Source of the DNA: Congeria kusceri
Lineage: Eukaryota; Mollusca; Bivalvia; Myida; Dreissenidae
Length of the DNA stretch: 64,000 nt
Direction of reading: 5' to 3'
Assembly: GCA_027627225.1 (NCBI GenBank)
Contig: JAPFQT010000036.1
Coordinates: 130,001 to 194,000, forward strand
The notes below the pieces were generated by a model. It searched no databases and was not told the origin of the DNA. It saw only the letters and a list, made by a program, of their open reading frames with translations. This document shows positions 24,026 to 37,311 of this stretch, piece by piece. The position numbers and the translations under genes were made by a program. Position 1 is the stretch's first letter. The number at the start of each line of letters is the position of its first letter.

Positions 24026-24720
24026 CGTCTAGTAGAATTCAACACTACATTCAGAATGCTGGAAATCATTGTGAACGCCTTAGAATCACTGAATGGATAT
24101 ATATTAAACAATACAGATGGGGAAACTATGGAAAATGAAATGCTTCAGACCAAGGAATACTCGTTGAACCTTGAGATAAAGTTTGAAGTACACATATAGT
24201 ACAGAGAAGAATTGAAATCAAACCCGAGTAGTTAGCGATATGTACATCTACACCACGGGATACCCGCAGTTGTGATAAGTCACCTTAGTGTACCTACATG
24301 TAGTGTCAACTCCCACTTTGAGGGTTTCTTCGAACTCGTCTCAATTTAAACGTTTGGCAAAGCTCAACTTATCGAGTTTTGGAGAATTGGCAGACCTTTT
24401 GGGACTTGTTTAACTCTACCGTTGATCGGCATGCTAGCCACATCATTTATCATTGCACGGGGCTCACCCTGCAGACAGAGTTGGGACAATGTGTCGGTCC
24501 ATTGCGATGGAAATAACATACATCCGTCTATTGGACTACATTAAATGATGAACATTGAGAAATACAGCACCTACCACGGGTTGTTACGCATGACTGCTTA
24601 TGTTTTACGCTTTATAGAAAACTGCAAAAAGTAGAGATACAAAAATAACTGATGTGCTGACAGCATCCGAATTGGAAATCGCTGAAGAGAATTAGCTAAA
24701 CGTCTGTGAAGCGGATTAAA
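24026..24720 (+). mobile_element. BEL/Pao-type LTR retrotransposon remnant
   Basis: The first part reads RLVEFNTTFRMLEIIVN, continuing as a charged helical region (EMLQTKEYSLNLEIKF) up to a TAG near 24200. Further on, LAKLNLSSF and, in another frame, QTFWDLFNSTVDRHASHI (about 24391-24445) match the DUF1759-like gag segment of BEL/Pao elements. At 24548-24665 KYSTYHGLLRMTAYVLRFIE and LTASELEIAEE resemble the linker just before the integrase. Protease and reverse transcriptase are deleted and no LTRs are seen. Assignment rests on motif recollection. Confidence 0.55.
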
Positions 24721-26357
24721 TACGGATGAGATAAACAGCCCGAAATCAAACACAAACAACCGACTTCCGCTTGTACAACTACGACTGTGCTATGTTCATT
24801 TAGTTTTATCTTTACAGGCATGTCATATTTTAACACATTGATTCACACTTTTTTAAATATTCTTTCAGAACATCAAAACGTGAATTCGTATTTTTGCAAT
24901 AACACGATAAAGGTGCTGTTTGATAAAAAAACAACTGGCCTGTTTTCCTGTGGTATATTTTACATACTAACACCGTCAGTCCAATAATGGTTAAATATTA
25001 CAGATGGTCCTCATAGACAACCACAAAGGATTGGAGAAACGAGGACTGAACGGAAACGATATAGATTTAAAATGTACTAACGTAGCCTATTAACACGTTA
25101 TAAAACATTATAAATATTTGAAATAGTAATTGTTAATAATTTAAAATTTATCTGGAAGAACAGTATTATACCACTGGGCTATTTATATAACTTCACTAAC
25201 ACCTTAAAATACTTTAAGTATATATTGTAACATATTTAAGTTAAAAAATAATCATTATGGGGTTTATTTCGACGTCATAATAATAGGTGCGCCAATTATG
25301 GATAATCGGCCCAGGCGCAAAATCCATACTGAGAAAACGCGCACTTTGTTAAGTCACACTGGCGCCGTATATTAACAAAGTTGTAGGTGTTTGGCGTATA
25401 TGTGACATTAAATGTAAAACAAACCTCACTGATACCATAACTGTTTTGCATTATCTGATCAGCAGTGAAAAAACTGTTAATACGGACGACGAGGAAATAA
25501 CATAGGAGCATTTGTGAATGAATATTCTAAGTTAACTATGAAATTGTGTGTGTGGTTTGCATTGTTTTATTTATCTTGTCCTTTCTATCTGCAAAACATT
25601 TTTCAAAGAGCAGTTAATTCCTTAAGGCATTCCAATGTTGCTATTTAGGATAAGTAGAAGCAATCGTGTGGTACAGGCCGCAAGCGTTTGCATAAGTATC
25701 ATGTATTATTTTATTAAAGCAGTATACGTATACGTTTACGTATTTGGCAAATATTCTATTTTGTTGGTCACGCACCACAATTGTGGGGCATAAACCGTAA
25801 TTGTTTGCATAAGCATCGTGCCATTACTTTATTAACACAGTATGCGTATATTTCATTGCAAATTGTTTATTAATTAGTGTTGGTCGAAACAAAACAATTA
25901 ATTAGTTAACAATTTCAGACATCCATTTAATAACATATTTTAAAATTTATTTTTCCATGTCATTGTATAAGATAGATTAAACTATATACTCGAAGTGCGC
26001 AGCCTTATTTAAAAATTAAATAGTATTAGTGCAACTAAGATGAAGTCACGATTTTTAGAATCTGTCGATGACTCTTAGAACATAAATGGAGTATTTTATA
26101 TGAATATCTTGTAATTTCATCAACATTGTATATTGTAAGCCAAACGTTGTTGTCGTATTATGTAATGTTATGATACATTTCAACCTTCACTTTTATTTTA
26201 CAAACACATCCGTGTTGCTGTGGCATCTAAATGCCACATTAATAGTTCACTATATTGCGCTTATATTAAATAGTTCAAGCTACCCTAGCCTAAAACCTGC
26301 ATGTTGATACATGTTGGAAGCAGCAAATAAACCAAAAACAAGACCACAACCACTGAC
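24721..26357. other. Intergenic DNA with one imperfect tandem duplication
   Basis: No gene is supported. Between about 25665 and 25865 a segment of about 125 bp occurs twice (GTTTGCATAAG, then TTTATTAA, then CAGTATACGTATA / CAGTATGCGTATA). Confidence 0.4.
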
Positions 26358-26708
26358 GTAGTACACGGATTGTGTAGCTATTGCTGCACGCCGTCGCTCT
26401 GTCGACTGGAGCGGAACAACGCCAACTGTGACAGTAGTTGGACATAGTGACTGATTTGATCGTACATGAATACATAGTTTTCGAATAACAAGAACATTCC
26501 AAATAAGTATTTGTACTGTGGCGACATATCCCATTGACAAACTCTTGAATTATAGCAATAGCTTTGTCAGTGGCTCCCTTTTCGGACCTTTTCCAGGTAA
26601 CTTTGTCAACGGCTAATTACTTGCATGTAAAACATACCAATGATAGTCTGCTGCCAGTTAACACATTTTCTAGACATGCTTTCAGTACAAGACGTCGTGC
26701 ATCCGAAC
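26358..26708 (-). pseudogene. Minus-strand Ig-like exon of a third type, one stop
   Basis: On the minus strand an acceptor (TTATTTTCTCAG) opens at 26708 and a phase-1 donor C|GTCAGT closes at 26358, giving 351 bp, a multiple of three. The frame is open except for one TAA at 26617-26619. It has a B-strand-like LSLVCFTC, a C strand VTWKRS, an extra cysteine cluster LECSCYSKTMYSC, and the F-strand SWRCSAPVD followed by SNSYTIRVL. The same pattern, including EFVN, EC-x-C and WRCSA, is found in the 51983-52305 exon. I could not find neighbouring exons of this minus-strand gene, so it may be an isolated fragment. Confidence 0.6.
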
Positions 26709-26856
26709 CTGAGAAAATAACAATAACAATACTGATCATAATTTTGGAAGGAGTCAATAACAACATTATATTTCCTTACAGATCATGTCATCTTCGTGTG
26801 TAGGAATAATGTAGGCTACCTAAAATTTAATAATGGCCTAAATTGTATCATTATGT

Positions 26857-27084
<228 letters not shown>

Positions 27085-27162
27085 GCTGGCTGGCTTGCCT
27101 GTCCATGATTTATAAATCATGGCCTTAGACTGAAAGGTATAGTTCAATAAGGAAATTATATC

Positions 27163-29012
<1,850 letters not shown>

Positions 29013-29176
29013 GTCTGAATAGTGCGGTCATGACCTTTGCAGCAGTTATCGCATTACTTAGTTGGCATGTCGTGGAATGGAGATTCAGCAATTATAATAT
29101 TTGTTTTATTTATAGGTTTAGGTTTATTTCCAAATACATCGGGGCAGTAAAGCCCATGAGTACACTCATTTTTTGA
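29013..29176 (+). pseudogene. Orphan C-terminal membrane-anchor exon of the Ig family
   Basis: After a TTTAATGCAG acceptor the phase-1 reading gives GLNSAVMTFAAVIALLSW, aligned along its length with GMNSWVMVLTVVVTLLV of locus C (41245-41297). The DNA match continues past the locus C stop, where TGG replaces TAA, so the frame here runs on to a stop at 29174-29176. No donor-like GTAAGT is conserved. With no other exons of the locus visible it is probably a relic. The extended end would no longer look like a GPI signal. Confidence 0.5.
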
Positions 29177-29482
29177 TCAATACATAAGATGTTTTACACA
29201 CATCAGATTTATGAATGTCAAGGTCATAACAAAAAAAGAAAAAAACATGTATATGATTACACAACGTTATGAAGTACAATGTATTCACAAGTATTATATA
29301 TTTTTCGCTTTTAAAATACAGAACAGTTTCAACAATGAAAATGTTATACAAATCGATTATATATCATTTGAATGTTTTAAAATATATTTGTATATAGAAG
29401 TGTACTTAGTAAAGTATGCTAGGTAAGCATATTAGGTAAGCATGTGAGAGGTATGTACTATAATACTATAATACAGCTAAAT

Positions 29483-30505
29483 TTATTCGTAGTATGTATG
29501 ATATGTATTTCTCAAGTTGAAAGCTTTTTTAACAAAAATTGCCAGATTTCGATTTATCTTACTATTATTGCACTGAAGAAGTTCGATAAATTTTGGTACG
29601 TTTGGTCTGACATAGTAATATTTGTTAATGTATTGTTTTCTTAATTCAGTATAAAGAAAACATTCAAATAAAAAATGGAATTCGTCCTCTAACTTATTGC
29701 ATATACAACATGTTCTATTTTCGCGTGGGGTAGGTGCTGGCTTTTTCCATCTACCAGTTTCTATTTCTAAATTATGTGCGGACATTCTTAATTTTGATAA
29801 TGCAATCCTACAACTGTCTATATTAACCTGGTACAGATATGGCTGTAACTTAAAAACAGAATACATGGTATATGAACTTGATCTTGTTGACTGGTTTAAT
29901 TCATTTGTCCAGTTTTGTAAAAATACATCTTTAATTCTTTCTTTAAACGCAATGAGAAACATATCTATATCCCCAACCCCTTGATATATCCACACATGAG
30001 AAAAACCTATACATTGTAATAAATTCTTAACATTATATGCCCATGACTTTGTTTCATTTTTGTATTCTACATTTTCGAACATAATGTCATATACTATTTT
30101 TGCGTATTTGACAGGTTCCATTTGTAATATTTTACACCAGTATTTTATAACATTTATATAAAATTTAATTTTCATTGGGGTTCTGCCCAATTCCCCATAT
30201 ACGAAATTATTTTGTGTTTGAGACCTTACGCCGAGTAATTCTTTACAGAATTTTAAATGTATTCTTTCTATTCGTATGATATTTTTGTTTAATCCCCATA
30301 CTTCTGAACCGTAACTCAAAACTGGTGCAATTAATTTGTCGAACAAATCTAACTTGTGACTTATTGACATTGTGGGGTATCTTGTAAAACAACTTTTTAA
30401 CTTAAAAATAGCTTTCATAGCTTGACCTGACAATGAATCAAACGTACCATTATATTTATATCGTTTTGCATAGCAGATGTTGTGAAGCGTACTGTAAATT
30501 TTCAT
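29483..30505 (-). mobile_element. 5'-truncated LINE, Jockey/CR1-like C-terminal part
   Basis: A 340-codon open frame on the minus strand matches the part of a LINE after the reverse transcriptase core: FDKLIAPVLSYGSEVWG, then IERIHLKFCKELLGV, then YGELGRTPMKI, ending in a CCICNKLEDEFHFLFEC cysteine/histidine motif and RPNVPKFIELL. The catalytic reverse transcriptase and endonuclease are absent. The frame is uninterrupted, so the insertion should be fairly young. It belongs to the same group as the copy at 46.4-47.6 kb. Confidence 0.8.
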
Positions 30506-31941
30506 TCATATTATAAATAAATGCAATTTGGTTTATTTTAGATATTTTAAATTTACACTATTCCATCTGTGTAACTAACTATAGTCTACTTTGACCAAAG
30601 GTGAATTTATCCAAATAGTATATACAACGCATGAGTTTCTTCCATAAATCGAAATCGAATCGTTACAGTTCTTATTTCGTAACACGACAAGTTAATAGGA
30701 ATGTTACATTTAGATTTCAAAGAAGCATTTAATTGTTCTTGTTTCAGTTATGTGTATTTCCTTTAATAAAGTTATTACTCCAATAATGCATAAGTAGGTT
30801 GTATTTATTTTCAGTGATGACGGCAACTGACACGTCTAAGCATAACATTACTATAACAGACATGCCAACAGAGAAATTCAAATCCGCAATTATCTGCCGA
30901 AATCGCGTTAAATAATATTGTGTTTTATCTTTTACATCTTGTACATGTATTCAGATTTAAATTTACAGTTATTTGTCGCATCCGTATATATTTACGTCAC
31001 CAAATTTATGTATTCATTACCTTCTTTTTTAAGCCTGCTCCGGCTTTTGTATTTATGTTCATGTGAATATTTCATGAATATGTTATGCTATGGTTTGCTG
31101 TATTGTGTTTTTCTTATGTTACGTTGCGTTTACGATGCACAATGTTACCTTTTGTGTGATATGTTTTTGGGTGTAAAAAAACTGAGTATAGAAACGTATT
31201 TAAATAAGAATGTGTCAGTGATATTAAACCTTGTTATAAATCTGTGTTATCATCTATGCCAAGTTTTTTATCATTAGATTTGCTGTTTATATCAAGATAT
31301 TATATTTATATTTATAATTATAATGGGTTAAGTTTAGAAAGCTGACATAAGTTTAACAATTTAATCAGCCAAACATATATGTATTTGTGGTATACCTTTA
31401 TCAACATTTCGAAAACGAAATGTGTCAATAGTGTGATACAAAATTTATTGAAAGATATGTGCGTCTCTAAGCGCGATGAACACCCCTAATACTGCTTTGA
31501 CACAATTGCTTTGAGTTGGATTATGTGAATCAATTGTAACGTAACTATTCATTCTTTAAAAATGTGATCTTTACCGTTGTTGTTTTTATATTTATGTTGA
31601 CACGTCTTATAAATACAAGTCAATACATCTCACTGTACAGCAATAATACATGTTCATATAAATCTATTCTAGACTACCTAACTATCAAAATATCATGACA
31701 GGCCGTCTTGCTAGGAACAGGAAGGGTCGCCATGTTCTTTTTAAACTGGTGACCGGCCCCTTTGCTTGTTCAGATTAATAAATATATCCGAGTTTGTAGC
31801 AATACAATGGCAACACCATTCTAATTTGTACATGTTGTATCAGATTCATTAGGTAAATTTTAATCATTAGAATAATAAACATGATATATATTACAGATAC
31901 ATGATATCATGCATTTCGAATGAAAACTTTCCATCAGATAA

Positions 31942-32400
31942 ATGCTAATTAAAAAATTTAAGTTTATTAAATATTGTTTACATATTCAACCAGAAGGAAC
32001 AAAACCATTTTCCTTGCGTATAAAAAATATAATTCTAAGAACACATGGCGAGAAATATTCAATAATTCGGAATCCTACCAAGATTGTTGACCACCTATTA
32101 CGAATATTACAAATAAAGAGTGCGGTTGTTAAAGTATACATGCGATTCGATTTGTTTCACTGTACCAAAATGACTTGTTTAATTAACCTGTATAAAGATC
32201 TTCAATGTTGTGTTGCTGCATACGTGCATTTATCGGATACGAAATGCTCAAATAGCAGTGTAGCAACAATTAAACATACAGCATTTGACAAATTTTGTCA
32301 CATTAATGCAACGTTTGGAGATATGTTTTCATATGCTAGACAGAGGTTTCGGCATGGTAATAAATATATACTGTTTATGGAACGACAAGTGGTCAATTGA
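31942..32400 (+). CDS. Unidentified 152-codon open frame
   Basis: It starts at an ATG and is long for AT-rich DNA. The product is basic and Lys/Ile/Phe-rich with several cysteines, and has no signal peptide, membrane segment or motif I recognise. Its first 30 or so codons lie in the block repeated at 35450-35560, where the frame is not kept. Probably chance or a decayed repeat. Confidence 0.12.
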   Translation: MLIKKFKFIKYCLHIQPEGTKPFSLRIKNIILRTHGEKYSIIRNPTKIVDHLLRILQIKSAVVKVYMRFDLFHCTKMTCLINLYKDLQCCVAAYVHLSDTKCSNSSVATIKHTAFDKFCHINATFGDMFSYARQRFRHGNKYILFMERQVVN

Positions 32401-33771
32401 GTGTTTATAACGAAGGTAAATCTTGGCCTGAGTGGATACCACTTCTTCGTCTGTTACAATATCTGTATTATGACTTGGCGATAAACCGACACTTCATATG
32501 GTTGCGTTATATTTATTGCTATATATGAATTGTGAGTTTTCAACCTCTACTAGTCGTTGTTTCTGAAGTAAATTCAATGCACTGTACAGTGTATTAGTAC
32601 AAAATTAATACAAAAAAAAACATAAACAGCCTACACATTATATACATGTAATATAATTTAGCGAATACTTTATTGTATGTTCATACTGCAGAATCATTCA
32701 CAAAGGTACTATTTTAGAACACGTCTGTAAACCGAATTTGCATAAATAATGCAAATCTTAAAGAGGCAACCAGGATAAGTTATGCAAGATAAAAATATGG
32801 ATGAATGCATGAACTGTATAAATACTCACTGTATAAATACTCTCGAACCCCTGCAGTAATCGTTCATATAAACATTTAGAACTAAACTTCATACTCTAAA
32901 GTTTATATCATTCTTCGATGACACTTGAAATATTACCACGCACATGCTCTGGGTTTTGCTGTCTAGATAAGGTGCATATATATCCCGTCTGATGACTTTT
33001 TTTATAAATTATTTAACGTTGGTTTTTCCAAACAATATCCACTATTGATTAGTTAATCGTAGTAAAGTCAATTCTCGTATCGCTTAAAGAGGGACTGTAC
33101 GAGTTTGTACAAAAGTTATAACGTAAAACCAGCCATTGATTCTAATGATGTCAGTAAAGTTTTAAAATTATATAATAATACATATTGAGAATAACCTATG
33201 TTCATAAATGCGGATTAAGGGAAAATAATAAAAACTAAAATAATACTTCGCTGCGAAGCGAACTATTATAAAAATGTATAAACAGCGTGTAGACGAGTGA
33301 GATCGATTGATGGCTCTTGCGCATTCCTTATTTTCTCTTTCAAAGCCGAATGTAGTCGTTGCTGTAGGATAAACGGGCCTGTATCGACAGAAACTATATA
33401 TTTGATGTTGACGTTTATTATGTTATATTCACGTTTTTTGTGAGTGGCTTACGCAAGAGACATAAAATAAATCTATAAAAATCAGACAGTTCCTCTTTCA
33501 CTTTTCTTGTAAAAAAGATAACGTTTAAAATATGAAGGATAAGTTCAACGTGATATTTTCTTTCACAATCATTCTTAAATTACATACAAACCCTTCATCT
33601 TTACTAAATAAACATATTCATGTTATTTGTATTTATATTTGCTAATTGTTTTACATCTGATTCAAATTTCTATTGATTTTGAAGGTGTATGTCGCTTTAA
33701 TAAATATGTTAAGCATGGGCATAAATATTCAAGTCACTTTAAGTAATATTGTAGTTTGGATTTGTATACCC

Positions 33772-34170
33772 CACTTTTAGAGGGGGGAGGGCATATAGAT
33801 TTGCCCTTGTCCGTCTGTCCGTCCCGTAGGTCCCGTCCGTCCGTCGGATTTTTGTGTCGCGCGTAACTCAAATAGTATAACTGCTAGAGCGATGAAACTT
33901 TATGAACATATTCATCAGCATGTGAACTCGTCCACCTGGTATTTTCGCGCAGTTCTTTTCGACGTCAGCGGAGTTATGGCCCGTTTTTAGCAACAAGTTA
34001 CTCGTGTCACATGTCACTCGAAAACTATAACTGCTACATTGATAAAACTGTATGTTCATCACCATGTGAACTTGTGCACCTGTGTATTTTGGCGCATTTT
34101 CATCCGACATCAGCACAGTTTTGTGACAACCAGCGGAATGTGGGGGCATCCGTGTCCTACTGATACATGT
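33772..34170. repeat. Dispersed repeat with (GTCC/CGTC)-rich start
   Basis: A GGGGGGAGGG run and CCGTCTGTCCGTCCCGTAGG-like tract precede two diverged units. Each unit contains AACTATAACTGCTA or ATAACTGCTAGAGC, then GATGAAACT / GATAAAACTGTATG, then ATCA(GC)CATGTGAACT, then a CGCA-TTTTC word. It interrupts the duplicated promoter-like block. The minus-strand frame across it is spurious. Confidence 0.55.
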
Positions 34171-35696
34171 CTAGTTCTGTATATATTGCACAATCTCAAA
34201 ATATCAAACCCATGATCTCAACTTCAATATATTGAAAGAAGATAATAGCTTGTTTTTGCCGTTCCGTGTAAGGATTACCTGCATTTATTTTAGATAACGA
34301 TATTGATTTATTGGAATTTTATCAATATATATGTTCATCTGTTTATTTCTGTTATGAATATGGAATACTATGTTATGTTGTGTGGTTTCGTCATAGATTG
34401 CGTTGGGATACGATGGTTTATATTACGTTAGGGCATTATTGCATTTGTTAGCATATTAGACGATGGAGTGTGTAAATTCTGACCTCGTATAAGGAAAAAC
34501 AGCAAACCGTCGTGTATTAATCAGTTAATAATCTGATACAATATTCATGTATTCCATTAGTGTACTTCACTTGGATACGCAAAATTGATTATCATTATAC
34601 AATGATCCTTGCACGCTAGCATGAACAATTAAGCATGTTATTCGATATCTAGATAAGATATCCCGTCCAGTGATAACTGGTTTCGTCTCTTCCTAAACAT
34701 TGATTTTGCCAAACATCTATGTATATCTACTCTGGATTAGTTGAGCTTAATACTCTTATCTCGTAAGCTTAAACTATCTAGTAGAAACGAAAACATGTAG
34801 AAATGAATTATTAGTTGAAATCAATATTTACTTTCGCAATCATTATTAAATTACAAATAATCTCATACTGAGAAACACGTTTACGTTTTGAAACATGCAT
34901 GACCCAGTTTATGGGGTTATCCTGAAGATTCGTGATATTTTGAGTACGTTATTGATTATCTTAATAAAACTGCAATAAATACTCCATCAAAGTAAACATT
35001 TAGTAGTATAGCAAATATCGTACAATAACACGTAAACCCAAAAACAAATATAAACACGTTACAAGTTTCACTACAAGCTTCTCGGCGCCTACCGTCCTTC
35101 CGATGTCAAAGATACGTCAAAGGTCATGCAGATCGATTGATGTTTTTTCCACATAGTCTCCTTCAATTGAATCACATTTCAGATGACTCGAAATCAAGAT
35201 TATGTATATCACTGTGTACCAGCAGACTGAGTTTTCGTTTCTGAATCGTAGCAATCAAGTCACTTTATGCAAAGAAATAATTTAGATATAGGAAAGCAAT
35301 CTGAAATTAGTATGTGCATATCCAAAATAAAAACAAACACAGGGTCGCCTTTATAAAGTGTGTTTATGTGTTGTATACTACATCAATGACAGATACGATC
35401 ATATTATCTTGTTCATGACATATATTGCAGCTACATGATATACTGCTTTTTGAATGCAAACTTTCCACTAGATAAATGGTAATTTAAGAATTAAGTTTTA
35501 ATACATTGTTGACATATTCAACCAGAAGGAACAAAACCATATTCCTTGCGTTTAAGTTGTTATATTGTGAATATTAATGTGTTACCGTTTATTTTGGTTG
35601 AAGATGTGTGTCCGCGATGTTCTATATGCAAAGAATGGTTGTGGTTTTAAACAGTTGTACATGGAGGAACGGTGTTTTTGTATTAAACATTGTAAC

Positions 35697-36400
35697 ACGG
35701 CACCCAGCTAGTTTTCCAAAGAAAAATGAAGGAAATCAACCATGGGTTATTCTACAACAAATTATGGGCGGAGCTTAATATTTTGAAAATACTTCCCTAG
35801 AAATTGTTCCTTAAAATGCACGTGCTTTAACGCTCGATAGCAAAATTTTGACACAAATTATTTTTGCATTATGTAGCGCAATAAAACCACATTTGTACTA
35901 CATATTTTATAATTACGTTTACCAAATAAAATTTTAATATGCTTTTAGTTAGCGCTTGCTAGCATAATATTTTACTGTATTTTTCAATTAGTATGCTATC
36001 ACATTGATTCTTTGATTTTTATCCATGAAGCTGACGTCATTCGCTTAATGTGTATCAATAAAGCTGTCGTCATATTAACTTGTTATTATTTATTGACGTC
36101 ACTGGAACGCATGTGGGAATGTACTTCGCGGAAAAATGGGCGGAGTATATATAAATATAGGTCTTATTCATAGCCTTTAAAAAAAAACAGACGCATTATA
36201 TATAAGATCGTGTTAGAATTGAAATAAGCGACGGGTTAGCGTTATTTATTGCGGTAATAACCGACGTTTTGTCGTTCCGATGCTTGTTATCAAACCCATC
36301 GGGCTATGGCCCTCGTGATTTACTTCCTATGCATCGGATCTCCAAACCGTTGGTTATTGCCGCAATAACCAACGCTAACCCTTCAATTATTTCTTAAATA
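35697..36400. repeat. Dispersed repeat with terminal hairpin, copy 1
   Basis: It shares ATCAACCATGGGTTATTCT, ACAAATTATGGGCGGAGC, GCACGTGCTT and a 3' hairpin with 60832-61310. The hairpin (36225-36382) is GGGTTAGCGTTATTTATTGC facing the complementary TTGCCGCAATAACCAACGC. This is a non-coding mobile element or a pair of nested ones. Confidence 0.65.
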
Positions 36401-36926
36401 TATAACAAACCTAATGTTTCCTGATTAAGTTTACTAGGATGTGACAAATAAAACATACACATACCGAGATGAAGGAAACCAATCATAATTGTACATTCAC
36501 ATAATTTATTTCGAGTTTGTTTCTTTTTTCATTATGTCTGCCTTCTGTCTGTTTATTGTTATATTATGTTTTGATATCTGTTTGCAATTTATTGTGCATT
36601 TACGTCGTAACTGTATTATGATTTTGACAATAACGCCACTTTATTGTAGTATATATGTGAAGCATGGGCATAAACAATTCAAGTGATTTTAACGCAAGTG
36701 TGTGTAGTTAAAATTCCCGCTTACATTTCTAAATTACAAAATAACGCAAATCTGACCTCATCTTCAATTTATAGAAAGACTGGTAATAGCCTGTTATTGC
36801 CGATCGATATGTTAGGTTTACGTGTTCTTATTTTAGAAATGATTTTGATATATAGGTAAACTTATCGATGATTCTATTCGTCTCTAAGGTATGCATGACA
36901 CATTACGCCAGAAAGACTTGATGAAA

Positions 36927-37311
36927 ATGAATCCCCGGCCATCCTTAACGAATTTAGTCAGGATCTTTGGCATTTTTATTGTGTTGCCATGCGCATTTTC
37001 ATATAATTGTCGCGAGGTGGAAGTTGGAACCAAAAACTACCAACTGGAGTTTCCTTTTACATGGACCATTTATGAACTGAAATCTGTTACATGTGACAAA
37101 TTCGGAACTACTATAGGCCAGTGCCGAGGTATAAGTGTGTTTCAATGCTCTGTGGAGCAACCATTTGCAGGCTTGTACACAATGTCTACAAACGATGACC
37201 TGACACGTGTCGCTGTCAATATAACATTATTCGATGAAATACGTTCTGGCGAATACTGTTGTTCTAAAGAAAACAAAAAAGAGTCGAAATGTGACTGTAT
37301 TCAAGTACCAG
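36927..37311 (+). CDS. Locus C exon 1: signal peptide plus non-canonical V domain
   Basis: 128 codons plus one base, donor G|GTAATA at 37312. Unlike locus D, signal peptide and Ig domain are in one exon. It aligns with 44161-44472 (locus C'), 54699-54998 (locus D) and 5830-6134 (locus A). Shared positions are G-x-x-NxQL-x-F, an IGQC segment, DLT-x-V-x-VN and SG-x-Y-x-C. Confidence 0.65.

Larger units (their letters stand above)
30506..36890. other. Upstream region of locus C with three diverged duplicated blocks
   Basis: No supported gene. Collinear similarity links several places. About 31915-32030 matches 35450-35560 (CATATTCAACCAGAAGGAAC in both). About 33700-34300 matches 36640-36850 (AAGCATGGGCATAAA, then ATAGAAAGA..GTAATAGC-like words), which is directly upstream of locus C exon 1. 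About 32960-33090 matches 34650-34780. About 31066-31140 matches 34355-34430. I read these as old copies of the locus C promoter region without downstream exons. Confidence 0.45.

Noticed and set aside
29697..29984. 95-codon plus-strand frame
   Set aside because: Lies entirely antisense to the LINE frame at 29483-30505.
30918..31277. 119-codon hydrophobic frame as a membrane protein gene
   Set aside because: Low-complexity Leu/Tyr/Cys composition from AT-rich DNA, lying in a block partly repeated at 34.36 kb where the frame is not kept.
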